Shown here piece by piece: positions 44,278-53,873 of a stretch of DNA of 64,000 nucleotides. The notes below the pieces were generated by a model. That model ran no database searches. It was not told where the DNA came from and saw only the letters and a program-made list of their open reading frames with translations. Every line of letters starts with the position of its first letter. Positions within the stretch are counted from its first letter, which is position 1. The stretch lies in assembly GCA_020636225.1 (NCBI GenBank), contig JACJYI010000002.1, positions 248,001 through 312,000 of the forward strand, written 5' to 3'. This DNA is from Lewinellaceae bacterium. Its GTDB lineage: Bacteria > Bacteroidota > Bacteroidia > Chitinophagales > Saprospiraceae. The position numbers were made by a program, and so were the translations under genes.

Positions 44278-45669
44278 ATGAGAACTGTGTACAGATCTGT
44301 CCCACTCCTGCTGATTTGTTTGCTGGCATTGATCCAGTGCCAATCGCCATCATCCGGTTCGTCGGGGGCCGATGACATTGGTACCACGAAAGCCGATTCC
44401 CTTCCGGGCTGGATGAAGGATGCGGTCATTTACGAGGTCAATGTCCGGCAGTATACGCCCGAGGGTACGTTCGCTGCATTTCGCCGGCATCTGCCGCGCT
44501 TGAAGGAGATGGGCGTGAAAACACTCTGGTTCATGCCCGTCTATCCCGTGAGTCAGGTCAAGCGCAAAGGTAGCCTGGGCAGCTACTATGCCGTCGGGAA
44601 TACCCGGGAGGTCAATCCGGCATTCGGAAGCATGGAGGAATTCAGGCAATTGGTCAGGGAGATCCATTCGATGGGTATGTACGTCATTTTGGATTGGGTG
44701 CCCAATCACACGGGATGGGATCATCCCTGGATCGCCGAGCATCCTGAATACTATACCCATGATCCGGTGACGGATACCATTGTTCATCCGGCGAATACCG
44801 ATTGGTACGATGTGGCCGATCTCAACTACGATCAGCCCGGCCTCACCGAGGCCATGATCGGAGAGATGGCCTACTGGGTCAAGGAGGTGGGCATTGACGG
44901 ATTCCGTTGTGATATGGCTGGCATGGTACCCGTCTCCTTCTGGGAGGAGGCGACACCTGCGCTGCTCAGCCTGAAATCAGACCTCTTCCTGCTGGCGGAG
45001 ACCATGGATCCCCCCCTTCGCAATGAACAACTCTTCCATGCGGACTATGGATGGGCATTCAAGGATCTGGCCAATGGGATCTGTCAGGGTCAAAAGACCA
45101 TTGCCGATCTGAACACCTATCTGAACAAGGATTCTGCAACGTACAGATCGGGTGCCCATCTCTATTTTACGTCCAATCATGATGAGAACAGCTGGCACGG
45201 GACCGAATTTGAACGTCTGGGAAAAGGAGCGGAAGCCATGTATATTCTCGCGGCAACATTGCCGGGTATTCCACTGATCTATTCCGGCCAGGAGGAACCG
45301 CTACAGAAACGACTTCTCTTCTTTGAGAAGGATGATATTGGGTTCAAGACCTTTGGATATGCAGGGTTTTATCAACGGCTCAATCAGCTCAAGCAGGTGA
45401 ATTCAGCGGTGTATTCCCCGCCTTATGGTGGTGTTCTGACGATTCTCTCACCTTCTAACCCGAGCACGTTTGCCTATACACGGGAAAATGGTGATGACCG
45501 ACTCCTGGTTGTGGTCAACCTCAGCGATCAGGCCCAGGAAACCCGTATCGACATCGGTGATTGGAATGGGACCTATCGGGATATATTCCGGGGGACGCAG
45601 CAGGCGCTGGCCAATCCGATGACCCTGCAGATCGGGCCCTGGGGGTACATGGTCCTGTCCAATCGTTAA
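44278..45669 (+). CDS. GH13 alpha-amylase-family lipoprotein
   Basis: This 463-residue protein has a lipoprotein signal (LLALIQCQS, lipid Cys about 21), so it is membrane-anchored and faces the periplasm or outside. The GH13 barrel has region I DWVPNHTGW, region II GFRCDMAG (catalytic Asp), region III LLAETMD (catalytic Glu) and region IV TSNHDENSW. The last 80 residues are a beta-sandwich with RLLVVVNLSD. It should cut maltodextrins or starch to shorter sugars for the adjacent maltose phosphorylase. It lies 36 bases after the GH65 gene. Its stop overlaps the stop of convergent mltG by 3 bases. Confidence 0.9.
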   Translation: MRTVYRSVPLLLICLLALIQCQSPSSGSSGADDIGTTKADSLPGWMKDAVIYEVNVRQYTPEGTFAAFRRHLPRLKEMGVKTLWFMPVYPVSQVKRKGSLGSYYAVGNTREVNPAFGSMEEFRQLVREIHSMGMYVILDWVPNHTGWDHPWIAEHPEYYTHDPVTDTIVHPANTDWYDVADLNYDQPGLTEAMIGEMAYWVKEVGIDGFRCDMAGMVPVSFWEEATPALLSLKSDLFLLAETMDPPLRNEQLFHADYGWAFKDLANGICQGQKTIADLNTYLNKDSATYRSGAHLYFTSNHDENSWHGTEFERLGKGAEAMYILAATLPGIPLIYSGQEEPLQKRLLFFEKDDIGFKTFGYAGFYQRLNQLKQVNSAVYSPPYGGVLTILSPSNPSTFAYTRENGDDRLLVVVNLSDQAQETRIDIGDWNGTYRDIFRGTQQALANPMTLQIGPWGYMVLSNR

Positions 45670-46709
45670 TTGTAGATCTGGCGGGCGTTCAACCATTGCT
45701 GGTAATCGCGTGCATTGCGGTTGTGGGCCGCCAGGGTTTTGGCAAATGCATGCCGACCCGAACCATCTGCCTTTGCACAGAAGTAGATGTACTGGTGCTG
45801 TTCGGCATTTAGTGTGGCCAGCAGCGTGCTCTGTTGCGGCATACAGATCGGACCGGGCGGCAGTCCGGCATATTTGTAGGTGTTGTAGGGCGAATCGATC
45901 TCCAGGTCGCTGAACAGGACCCTCCTGGCCGAAAAATCCTGGCGGGCGAATACGACCGTCGGGTCAGCCTGGAGCGGGATCCCCTGCCTGAGCCGGTTCA
46001 TGTATACACCGGCGATGGTGGATTTTTCATCCTGGACCAGGGTCTCTTTTTCCACGATCGACGCCAGAATGTAGATCTGGTTGGGCGTCAGGCCGGCCGA
46101 CGTGGCCATGGATGTTCGGTCTGAAGTCCAGAATCGGTCATATTCATCCGCCATTCGCTCCATCAATTGCTCCGGTGAAATGTTCCAATACACCTCATAG
46201 GTATTGGGAATGAACAGACAGAGCAGGGAGTCTTCTCCCGGGCTGATGTCAGGCAGGATTGCCCGGCTGCGGCGGAAGGCCTCCAGGGCACGCAATGAGT
46301 CGCATTCGATCTGGGTACTGATCCGCCCCGCAAGATCTTCCAGGGTCCGAAGGTTATGGATGATCAGCTTGACGGGAGTCTGATTGCCGGCCCTGAGCAT
46401 GCGAACGATCGTCAGATTCGATTCACCCTGACGGATCAGATAGCTGCCCGGCCGGATCCGTTGACCATATTCCAGAAATCGGGCACATTGCCGGAAAGAA
46501 GAGATATCCCGAATGATCCCTTCTTTTTCCAGGCGAAGCAACAGGGTGTCGAACACCGTTCCTTCCGGAATATTGAATCGTTGTTCATCCTGGGTGAAGG
46601 CCGTATTCCCGGAAAGGAATACCGGCTGGATAACGAAAAACCATCCCAGGGCAGCTGCCAGAGCCAAGCCTGCAACCAGCACGAACCCGATCTTGATCCA
46701 CCGCTGCAT
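45666..46709 (-). CDS. mltG: endolytic murein transglycosylase
   Basis: This 347-residue YceG/MltG protein has one N-terminal membrane helix (about 7-30). It cuts nascent glycan strands in the periplasm and sets their length. The LysM-like part is about 40-110 (FNIPEGTVFDTLLLRLEKEG). The catalytic region has LASIVEKETLVQDEKSTIAGVYMNRL, with the conserved Glu, and LQADPTVVFA, then PYNTYKYAGLPPGPICMP. It follows panB by 6 bases on the minus strand, so they form a small operon. Stop codons overlap the GH13 gene tail to tail. Confidence 0.92.
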   Translation of the reverse strand: MQRWIKIGFVLVAGLALAAALGWFFVIQPVFLSGNTAFTQDEQRFNIPEGTVFDTLLLRLEKEGIIRDISSFRQCARFLEYGQRIRPGSYLIRQGESNLTIVRMLRAGNQTPVKLIIHNLRTLEDLAGRISTQIECDSLRALEAFRRSRAILPDISPGEDSLLCLFIPNTYEVYWNISPEQLMERMADEYDRFWTSDRTSMATSAGLTPNQIYILASIVEKETLVQDEKSTIAGVYMNRLRQGIPLQADPTVVFARQDFSARRVLFSDLEIDSPYNTYKYAGLPPGPICMPQQSTLLATLNAEQHQYIYFCAKADGSGRHAFAKTLAAHNRNARDYQQWLNARQIYN

Positions 46710-46715
46710 CTCGAT

Positions 46716-47531
46716 TCAATATTGTTCCCTGTCGTTTGGAAAATCGCCTGACCGGACATCTGCCACGTAACGGCCAACCGCATTGTTGATTCCGTCATAC
46801 AGGTCCATATATCGGCGGAGGAACCGAGGCTGGAAATCCTTGGTGATCCCCAGCATGTCATGGGTGACCAGCACCTGACCATCGACGCCCGGACCGGCAC
46901 CTATCCCGATAATCGGAATGTCGACCTCCTGGGCAACCTTGGTGGCCAGGTGAGCGGGTATTTTTTCCAGGACCAGGCTGAAACAGCCAATGTCCGCCAA
47001 TAAACGGGCATCTTCTCTCAATTTGGCGGCTTCCGCCTCCTCCTTGGCCCTGACGGCATAAGTGCCGAACTTGTAGATCGACTGGGGGGTCAGACCCAAA
47101 TGGCCCATCACTGGAATTCCAGCCCGCAGGATGCGATGGATGGCTTCTTCGACCTCACTGCCACCCTCCAGCTTGACGGCATGTGCGCCTGATTCTTTCA
47201 TGATGCGTATGGCCGATTCCAGCGCTTTCCCGGGGTTGCTCTGGTATGAACCGAAAGGCAGGTCAACGACGACCAGTGCCCTTCGAACTGCCCTGACCAC
47301 GGACTGGGCGTGGTAGATCATCTGGTCAAGCGTGATCGGCAAGGTCGTTTCATGACCGGCCATGACATTGGATGCAGAATCACCGACCAGCAAGATGTCA
47401 ATGCCCGCATCGTCCAGGATCCTGGCCATGGAAAAATCATAGGCTGTCAACATGGCGATCTTCTCACCGGCATGCTTCATGGCCTGAAGATTATGGGTCG
47501 TGACCCTCTTGATCTCGGATTGTACAGACAT
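46716..47531 (-). CDS. panB: 3-methyl-2-oxobutanoate hydroxymethyltransferase
   Basis: This 271-residue enzyme makes ketopantoate from alpha-ketoisovalerate and methylene-THF for coenzyme A. It has the PanB signature: MLTAYDFSMARILDDAGIDILLVGDSASNV, VVDLPFGSY, EGGSEVEEAI, VMGHLGLTPQS, and IIGIGAGPGVDGQVLVTHDMLG. No membrane or signal segments. It is the first gene of the panB-mltG pair. A TATCTTCG, one base off the -7 consensus, lies upstream on this strand. Confidence 0.95.
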   Translation of the reverse strand: MSVQSEIKRVTTHNLQAMKHAGEKIAMLTAYDFSMARILDDAGIDILLVGDSASNVMAGHETTLPITLDQMIYHAQSVVRAVRRALVVVDLPFGSYQSNPGKALESAIRIMKESGAHAVKLEGGSEVEEAIHRILRAGIPVMGHLGLTPQSIYKFGTYAVRAKEEAEAAKLREDARLLADIGCFSLVLEKIPAHLATKVAQEVDIPIIGIGAGPGVDGQVLVTHDMLGITKDFQPRFLRRYMDLYDGINNAVGRYVADVRSGDFPNDREQY

Positions 47532-47627
47532 GATGATTGTGCTAATTGGAACGAAGATAGCAATCCTGAATCAGGGCTATGTCGGCCAGGAGGCAAAAGC
47601 TTCCTTTTTCCTATCGGTGCATTCATG

Positions 47628-47635
47628 TACATTTG
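47628..47635 (+). promoter_or_regulatory. candidate promoter of the 47640 lipoprotein gene
   Basis: TACATTTG matches TAnnTTTG, with a T-run (47605-47609) about 18 bases upstream as a -33 substitute. The ATG lies only 5 bases after the box, which would make the mRNA nearly leaderless. Confidence 0.42.
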
Positions 47636-47639
47636 CAGC

Positions 47640-48635
47640 ATGAAAAGAATGGCAGTATTCGCCGGCATCCTGATGATGCTGACCCTGGTCAGTTGCGACA
47701 ATGAATTGGATCTGGTATCAGACTGGAAGGAGATTCCGGTGGTTTACGGGTTTCTGTCCAGAAGCGATACGGCTCAGTATATCCGGGTAGAGAAGGCGTT
47801 TCTGGATCCGGCCACCAGTGCCTTCGTGATCGCCAAGAATCCGGATTCTCTGTATTTCCAGGATGCCATTGTCCAGCTGGAAGACATGACTACCGGCAAC
47901 AAGGTCACCCTGACCCGGGTTGACGGGAATCTTGAAGGCTATCCGCGAGCTGCGGGTGTGTTTGCGACATCACCCAACTATCTCTACAAGATCAGGACCG
48001 AGGACGCCATGATCTTTCCCGATCGGTCCTATCGACTGACGGTTTCAGATCCCGCAGGCCGCCTCATCACGAGTACCACCACCAATGTCGTGGGTGACTA
48101 TACCTTCACCTTTTCTTCTCCCCCTGAAAAGATCACCTTCCTGTATGGCAGCTCTGTGAGTATCGGTTGGCGTTCCAATGAGAATACCGCGTTCTTCTAT
48201 GATGTGACCATGCGAGTGCATATCGAGGAGACCCAAACCGGTAATCCGCCCGTCAAGAAGGTATTGGAGTGGCCGATCGAAAAGAACATCCTGAGAGGAA
48301 CCTCGAAGAACATCAACACCTTTGTACCGGGTGCCGCATTTTACCAGTTTCTCAGCAGTCAACTGGACCCGCTTCCCAATGTGTCCAGGGAATTCCAGTT
48401 CATCGAGATCCAGGTCGATGCTGGCGGCAAGGAGATCTATGACTTCCTGTCTGTCGGACAGGCCAACTCTGGTATCACCGGGGCTGAATATGTCGCTTCC
48501 TATTCCAATATCGACAATGGATTCGGGCTGTTCAGTTCACGATACTCGCTGGTCGGCAAGAACTTTACATTGACGGACCAATCGCTCGACTCCCTCCGCA
48601 ACGGGATCTATACCAAGGACCTGAACTTCAATTAG
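47640..48635 (+). CDS. lipoprotein, DUF4249-like
   Basis: This 331-residue protein has a lipoprotein signal (MKRMAVFAGILMMLTLVSC, Cys at 19) and is beta-rich. It begins WKEIPVVYGFLSRSDTAQYIRVEKAFLDP, then AIVQLEDMTTGNKVTLT and a mid-region of strands (TVSDPAGRLITSTTTNVV). Near the end, YVASYSNIDNGFGLFSSRYS resembles the C-terminal part of DUF4249 members, which are found at the outer membrane next to TonB-linked genes in Bacteroidota. No TonB receptor is adjacent here. Function unknown. Confidence 0.7.
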   Translation: MKRMAVFAGILMMLTLVSCDNELDLVSDWKEIPVVYGFLSRSDTAQYIRVEKAFLDPATSAFVIAKNPDSLYFQDAIVQLEDMTTGNKVTLTRVDGNLEGYPRAAGVFATSPNYLYKIRTEDAMIFPDRSYRLTVSDPAGRLITSTTTNVVGDYTFTFSSPPEKITFLYGSSVSIGWRSNENTAFFYDVTMRVHIEETQTGNPPVKKVLEWPIEKNILRGTSKNINTFVPGAAFYQFLSSQLDPLPNVSREFQFIEIQVDAGGKEIYDFLSVGQANSGITGAEYVASYSNIDNGFGLFSSRYSLVGKNFTLTDQSLDSLRNGIYTKDLNFN

Positions 48636-48666
48636 CGGATTTCCTACTGTCGTTTTGTCAGTGCTG

Positions 48667-48685
48667 CTGACCTGTGTTCTGTCAG
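48667..48685. promoter_or_regulatory. inverted repeat ahead of dnaK
   Basis: CTGAC and GTCAG are spaced by 9 bases about 90 bases before the dnaK start, followed by GTTGG. No CIRCE element or TAnnTTTG box is present there, so this is the best candidate for heat-shock control, but evidence is thin. Confidence 0.3.
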
Positions 48686-48773
48686 GTTGGACCCCTTTTC
48701 TGCCACTATGGGTTAAAAAGGCCCCTTGGCATATCGATTGAACAGGGTATGGCAGACCTAAAATTCGAACATA

Positions 48774-50681
48774 ATGGGAAAAATCATTGGTATAGACCTC
48801 GGGACAACCAACTCCTGCGTCGCCGTGATGGAAGGAAACGAGCCGGTGGTGATCGCCAACGAAGAAGGACGGCGAACGACGCCCTCGGTAGTTGCCTTTC
48901 TGGATAACGGCGAACGGAAGATCGGTGATCCCGCCAAGCGTCAGGCAATTACGAACCCGACGCGGACGATCGCTTCGATCAAGCGCTTCATGGGTACCCG
49001 GTACTCTGAGATCACCGGCGAAGCCGGAAGAATGCCCTATAAGGTCGTTCAAGGGGATAACGACACGGTCAAGGTGTCTGTTGACGACCGCAACTACACC
49101 GCTCAGGAAATTTCCGCCATGATCCTTCAGAAGATGAAAAAGGTGGCAGAGGATTTCCTTGGACAAACGGTGACAGAAGCAGTCGTAACCGTTCCAGCCT
49201 ACTTCAACGATTCACAGCGTCAGGCCACCAAGGAAGCTGGCGAAATTGCCGGACTGACGATCAAACGTATCATCAACGAACCTACTGCTGCTGCCCTGGC
49301 CTATGGGCTGGACAAGAAGCACCAGGACATGACCATTGCGGTGTTTGACCTGGGTGGAGGAACCTTCGATATTTCCATCCTCGAGCTGGGCGAAGGTGTA
49401 TTTGAAGTCAAATCCACGAATGGAGATACCCACCTGGGCGGAGATGATTTTGACCGGGTGATCATCGACTGGCTGGCAGACAGTTTCAAGGATCAAGAGA
49501 ATATCGATCTGCGAAAGGATCCTATGGCTTTGCAGCGCCTCAAGGATGCTGCGGAGAAAGCCAAGATCGAGTTGTCATCATCGGTGGAAACCGAGATCAA
49601 CCTGCCCTATATCACGGCCGTTGACGGCGTGCCCAAGCACCTGGTCCTGAAGTTGACCCGTGCCAAATTCGAGCAACTGGCCGATGAATTGGTCAAGCGG
49701 ACGCTCACACCTTGCCAGAAGGCTCTGGACGATGCCGGATTGAACAAGAATGAGATCGATGAGATCATTCTGGTAGGAGGATCCACCCGGATTCCGCGGA
49801 TCCAGCAGGCGGTGGAAGAATTCTTTGGAAAGAAGCCAAGCAAAGGTGTCAACCCCGATGAAGTGGTAGCTGTTGGTGCTGCTATCCAGGGTGGCGTATT
49901 GAGCGGTGATGTATCCGATGTACTTCTGCTGGATGTCACCCCATTGTCCCTGGGTATTGAGACCATGGGTGGCGTGTATGACGTTGTCATCGAGGCAAAC
50001 TCGACCATCCCGACCAAGAAGTCCAAGGTTTACTCCACGGCAGCGGATAATCAGCCTTCAGTTGAGATCCATATCCTGCAGGGTGAGCGTCCGATGGCGA
50101 AGGATAACCGAAGTGTCGGTCGCTTTATCCTGGATGGGATTCCGCCGGCTCCGCGCGGTGTGCCTCAGGTAGAGGTGAGCTTTGATATCGATGCGAACGG
50201 TATCCTCAGTGTCTCTGCCCTGGATAAGGGTACGGGCAAATCCCAAAACATCCGGATCGAAGCATCCACCGGCTTGAGCAAGGAGGAAGTCGAACGCATG
50301 AAGGCAGAAGCCCAGGCCAATGCCGACAGCGACAAGCAGGCTCGCGAGCGTGCGGACAAGATCAATGTGGCGGATACGCTGATCTTCCAGACCGACAAGC
50401 AGCTCCAAGAGTTTGGCGACAAGATCCCTGCAGAAAAGAAAGAGGCGATCCAGAACGCCCTGGACGCGCTCAAGGAAGCGCACAAGATGCAGGACATGGC
50501 CAAGCTGGATGCTGAAACGGAACGGTTGAACCAGGCCTGGCAGGCTGCCAGTCAGGATCTCTACCAGGCCCAGCAGAATGCTGCCGGTGGAGCGAATGGC
50601 AATGCGGGGAGCACCGATTCATCGACTGCGGCGGAAGATGTGACCGATGTGGAATATGAAGAAGTTGACGACAAGAAGTAA
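48774..50681 (+). CDS. dnaK: Hsp70 chaperone DnaK
   Basis: This 635-residue cytoplasmic chaperone binds exposed hydrophobic peptides with an ATP cycle and DnaJ/GrpE partners. The nucleotide-binding domain has MGKIIGIDLGTTNSCVAVME, VVTVPAYFNDSQRQATKEAG, IAVFDLGGGTFDISILE and ILVGGSTRIPRIQ. The substrate-binding domain has DVTPLSLGIETMGG and a C-terminal helical lid. The tail is low-complexity, rich in N, G, A and S, and ends VTDVEYEEVDDKK. DnaJ and GrpE genes are not next to it. A strong terminator follows. Confidence 0.97.
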   Translation: MGKIIGIDLGTTNSCVAVMEGNEPVVIANEEGRRTTPSVVAFLDNGERKIGDPAKRQAITNPTRTIASIKRFMGTRYSEITGEAGRMPYKVVQGDNDTVKVSVDDRNYTAQEISAMILQKMKKVAEDFLGQTVTEAVVTVPAYFNDSQRQATKEAGEIAGLTIKRIINEPTAAALAYGLDKKHQDMTIAVFDLGGGTFDISILELGEGVFEVKSTNGDTHLGGDDFDRVIIDWLADSFKDQENIDLRKDPMALQRLKDAAEKAKIELSSSVETEINLPYITAVDGVPKHLVLKLTRAKFEQLADELVKRTLTPCQKALDDAGLNKNEIDEIILVGGSTRIPRIQQAVEEFFGKKPSKGVNPDEVVAVGAAIQGGVLSGDVSDVLLLDVTPLSLGIETMGGVYDVVIEANSTIPTKKSKVYSTAADNQPSVEIHILQGERPMAKDNRSVGRFILDGIPPAPRGVPQVEVSFDIDANGILSVSALDKGTGKSQNIRIEASTGLSKEEVERMKAEAQANADSDKQARERADKINVADTLIFQTDKQLQEFGDKIPAEKKEAIQNALDALKEAHKMQDMAKLDAETERLNQAWQAASQDLYQAQQNAAGGANGNAGSTDSSTAAEDVTDVEYEEVDDKK

Positions 50682-50702
50682 TGGTTGTCGTCCATAATGT
50701 TC

Positions 50703-50737
50703 ACAAACGCCCGGCTTTGGCCGGGCGTTTGTTTTTA
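50703..50737 (+). terminator. intrinsic terminator of dnaK
   Basis: ACAAACGCCCGGC pairs with GCCGGGCGTTTGT around a short TTTG-type loop, and TTTTAG follows the stem. It lies 22 bases after the dnaK stop. Confidence 0.85.
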
Positions 50738-50898
50738 GGGTCTGTACCCGGATATCTTTGGAACGTATACGGAACCTCCCTGGCTGGAAAGGGGGACTTC
50801 ACTCCGCGGGAAATGAATTTCTTTTTCTGATTTTGCTGTCTGAGTCGCAGGAGCTGTTTCCTTTTATCTACCTTTACATCCCGTAACAAAGGAAACCG

Positions 50899-52515
50899 AT
50901 GACGAAATATGTATTTGTTACGGGAGGGGTGACCTCATCCCTGGGAAAAGGCATTATCAGTGCTTCTCTTGGCAAATTGCTTCAGGCCAGAGGATTCTCC
51001 GTAACCATCCAGAAGTTTGATCCATACCTGAATGTGGACCCCGGCACACTCAACCCCTATGAGCATGGGGAATGCTATGTGACCGATGATGGAGCTGAAA
51101 CAGACCTCGATCTCGGGCACTACGAGCGATTTCTGAATATCTCCACCAGCCAGGCCAATAATGTAACCACCGGGCGGATTTACCAGAATGTGATCCAGAA
51201 GGAGCGCGCCGGTGATTACCTGGGCAAGACGGTCCAGGTCATTCCACACATTACGGATGAGATCAAACGGAACCTCCAGTTGATGGCCAAAGGTGGCGAC
51301 TACAACATCGTCATTACCGAGTTGGGGGGAACGGTCGGGGATATCGAATCCCTGCCCTATCTGGAAGCACTGCGACAGTATCGTCGTGAAGTAGGGATCA
51401 CGAACTGTCTGGTGATCCATCTTACCCTGGTACCCTACCTGCGTGCGGCCAAGGAATTGAAGACCAAGCCGACCCAACATTCGGTCAAGGAGCTTCAGCA
51501 GGCAGGTATCCAACCGGATATCCTGGTCTGCAGGACCGAGCATCCACTCAGTAATGAGATCCGGAACAAGCTGGCGCTCTTCTGCAATGTGGATTTTGAA
51601 TCCGTGATCGAGGCTATCGATGCGGAGACGATCTATGATGTCCCCTTGTATATGGCACGCGAGCGACTGGATGCCATCGTCCTGCAAAAGCTGCAACTCA
51701 ATTCAGGCACCCTGCCCGACCTGAGCCAATGGAAGAACTTCCTGGGCAAGCTCAAGAATCCGGTCAATGAGGTGACCATTGCCCTGGTCGGCAAGTACAA
51801 TGAACTGGCTGATGCCTACAAGTCGATCTATGAGTCCTTCGTTCATGCCGGCGCTGAAAATGAATGCCATGTACGCGTCGTACCCATTCACTCCGAGGTG
51901 CTGGATGAGGATCCGGAGGAAGTGGCCGAACAATTGAAGGACTTTGACGGTGTGCTGGTAGCGCCTGGATTTGGTGAACGGGGGATCGAAGGCAAGCTCA
52001 AGGCCATTCGTTTTGTACGAGAAAACCGGATCCCGTTCTTTGGGATCTGCCTGGGCATGCAATGTGCGGTTGTCGAATATGCCCGGAACGTCCTGCACCT
52101 GGAAGGGGCCGCCAGTACCGAAGTGAATCCGATGGCCAGTGAGCCGGTGATCGATATGATGCCTGACCAAAAGAAGATCAAGGCCAAAGGCGGGACTATG
52201 CGGCTGGGCTCGTATGCCTGTGAGCTGAAGAAAGGGACCATCGCCCGGCAAGCATATCAGGCCGGGACGATCCAGGAGCGCCATCGTCATCGCTACGAGT
52301 TCAACAACACTTACAAGGATGCCCTGGTCCAGGCAGGCATGATTACTTCGGGTATCAACCCGGATTCCGGACTGGTGGAAATTATCGAGTTGAAAGATCA
52401 TCCCTGGTTTGTCGGTGTCCAGTTCCATCCGGAGCTGAAGAGCCGGGTGGAACAGCCACATCCTTTGTTCGTCTCGTTTGTGAAGGCCGCTGTAGAACAC
52501 AAGACGGCCAAGTGA
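50899..52515 (+). CDS. pyrG: CTP synthase
   Basis: This 538-residue enzyme makes CTP from UTP, ATP and glutamine. The N-terminal synthase domain starts KYVFVTGGVTSSLGKGI, then DPYLNVDPGTLNPYEHGE and VTELGGTVGDIES. The C-terminal glutaminase has the nucleophile Cys in FFGICLGMQCAVVEYAR and the His/Glu pair in GVQFHPELKSR. Length is normal. The GTG of the following membrane-protein gene overlaps its stop by 4 bases, so both may be read from one transcript. Confidence 0.97.
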   Translation: MTKYVFVTGGVTSSLGKGIISASLGKLLQARGFSVTIQKFDPYLNVDPGTLNPYEHGECYVTDDGAETDLDLGHYERFLNISTSQANNVTTGRIYQNVIQKERAGDYLGKTVQVIPHITDEIKRNLQLMAKGGDYNIVITELGGTVGDIESLPYLEALRQYRREVGITNCLVIHLTLVPYLRAAKELKTKPTQHSVKELQQAGIQPDILVCRTEHPLSNEIRNKLALFCNVDFESVIEAIDAETIYDVPLYMARERLDAIVLQKLQLNSGTLPDLSQWKNFLGKLKNPVNEVTIALVGKYNELADAYKSIYESFVHAGAENECHVRVVPIHSEVLDEDPEEVAEQLKDFDGVLVAPGFGERGIEGKLKAIRFVRENRIPFFGICLGMQCAVVEYARNVLHLEGAASTEVNPMASEPVIDMMPDQKKIKAKGGTMRLGSYACELKKGTIARQAYQAGTIQERHRHRYEFNNTYKDALVQAGMITSGINPDSGLVEIIELKDHPWFVGVQFHPELKSRVEQPHPLFVSFVKAAVEHKTAK

Positions 52516-53873
52516 CGAGGCATGATGCCCGGATCAATCAGGCCGTCTTCGCTGCTGCACTGGGGGGGCAACTGGTTCTCCTTTGGCTCAGTCGTGAACT
52601 GCCTTTCTTCTGGGATAGTATCCAGTTTGGTTCGCGTCACGCTACATTCCTGTGGCAATCAGGATGGACCTGGTTGCCGCAGGAGATCGATAGTGGCAAT
52701 CCTCCTTTCCTCGGATGGCTCATAGCCCTTGCCTGGCAGGTCTTCGGACAATCCTTGTTTATCGCTCATCTGGTCATATGGCCATTTGTCCTGGCCAACA
52801 TGCTTCTCCTGGCCCGACTTGGCACGTACCTGGCCCCCAAGGATTGGGCATGGCTTCCCCTCATCATGCTGGCCAACCCGGTCTACGCCGCCCAGACCAC
52901 CCTGACCAGTCCGGATGTCCTGTTGCTTACAGCGATTTTACTGGTCTGGGTAGGCCGTTTGCGTACCAGTGGCTGGTGGATGATGGCAGGAGCCATCCTG
53001 ATGGGGCTGACCTCGCTCCGAGGAGGCGTGATCCTGGGTGGAATCGCACTTTGGTGGTTGGTGGATCGCCGTCATCAGCCGTTTCTCAAATGGTTGCTCA
53101 TAGGCGGCATGCCCGGCTTGAGCTATCATCTGGCCCACTGGTGGGCATTGGGGTGGGCATTTCTTCCGGGGCAGTCTCCCTGGGCTGGAGGCTTTGCTTG
53201 GCACGGATTTACTGCCATTCCCCGTCAGGTAGCTATCCTGATCTGGCGCTTGCTGGACCATGGCCAGCTCTTTCTTTGGGCGGGACTGGTCTATCTTGTT
53301 TGGCGGCAACCACATCGGTCAACCTTGTATCAGGTGGGTGCCTGGCTGATTCTCTTCCTGCTGATGATCAGTCCGTTCTTCATCTTCTTTGATCATCTCA
53401 ATATGCACCGCTATCTGCTCCCGGTCGGCTTGGCGGCATCGGCACTCCTGGTAACCTCCATGAAGGAGAGAAGGTGGTTGGCTGTCCTCGTTGCGGCAGG
53501 ACTCTTCAGCGGAAATTTCTGGATCTACCCCGATGGCGTTGCCAAAGGATGGGATGCCACGTTGGCCTGGTTGGCCTATCCCCAACACCGGGAAGAGGTG
53601 CTGGACTGTATGGATACTCAGGGAATCCCGTGGGACCAGACCGTGTCAGCCTTTCCCAACCTGGGCCCTGAGAAGGAGATCCTCCTGAATGGCGAAAAGA
53701 GATCGTTTCTGGACAGGGCTGATGGACTGGATGTACGATACGTGTTGTATAGCAATGTGTTTAACGATTTTTCCGACGAAGAGATCGCCAGGCTGGCCAC
53801 CTGGACCGTCCGTTGCCGGTCGGGACATTGGCCCGTCCGGGTGATTCTCTATGAACATCCTGACCATGAATGA
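52512..53873 (+). CDS. GT39/ArnT-like glycosyltransferase, integral membrane
   Basis: This 453-residue protein has about ten hydrophobic segments. An extracytoplasmic loop after the first helix has FFWDSIQFGSR and then EIDSGNPPFLGWLIALAWQ, resembling the Asp plus PP/P motif of PMT/ArnT-type transferases that use lipid-linked sugars. The C-terminal part after about 355 is soluble. The sugar and acceptor are unknown. The start is a GTG at 52512 that overlaps the pyrG stop. The last 8 to 23 bases overlap the SpoU gene. Confidence 0.7.
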   Translation: MTRHDARINQAVFAAALGGQLVLLWLSRELPFFWDSIQFGSRHATFLWQSGWTWLPQEIDSGNPPFLGWLIALAWQVFGQSLFIAHLVIWPFVLANMLLLARLGTYLAPKDWAWLPLIMLANPVYAAQTTLTSPDVLLLTAILLVWVGRLRTSGWWMMAGAILMGLTSLRGGVILGGIALWWLVDRRHQPFLKWLLIGGMPGLSYHLAHWWALGWAFLPGQSPWAGGFAWHGFTAIPRQVAILIWRLLDHGQLFLWAGLVYLVWRQPHRSTLYQVGAWLILFLLMISPFFIFFDHLNMHRYLLPVGLAASALLVTSMKERRWLAVLVAAGLFSGNFWIYPDGVAKGWDATLAWLAYPQHREEVLDCMDTQGIPWDQTVSAFPNLGPEKEILLNGEKRSFLDRADGLDVRYVLYSNVFNDFSDEEIARLATWTVRCRSGHWPVRVILYEHPDHE

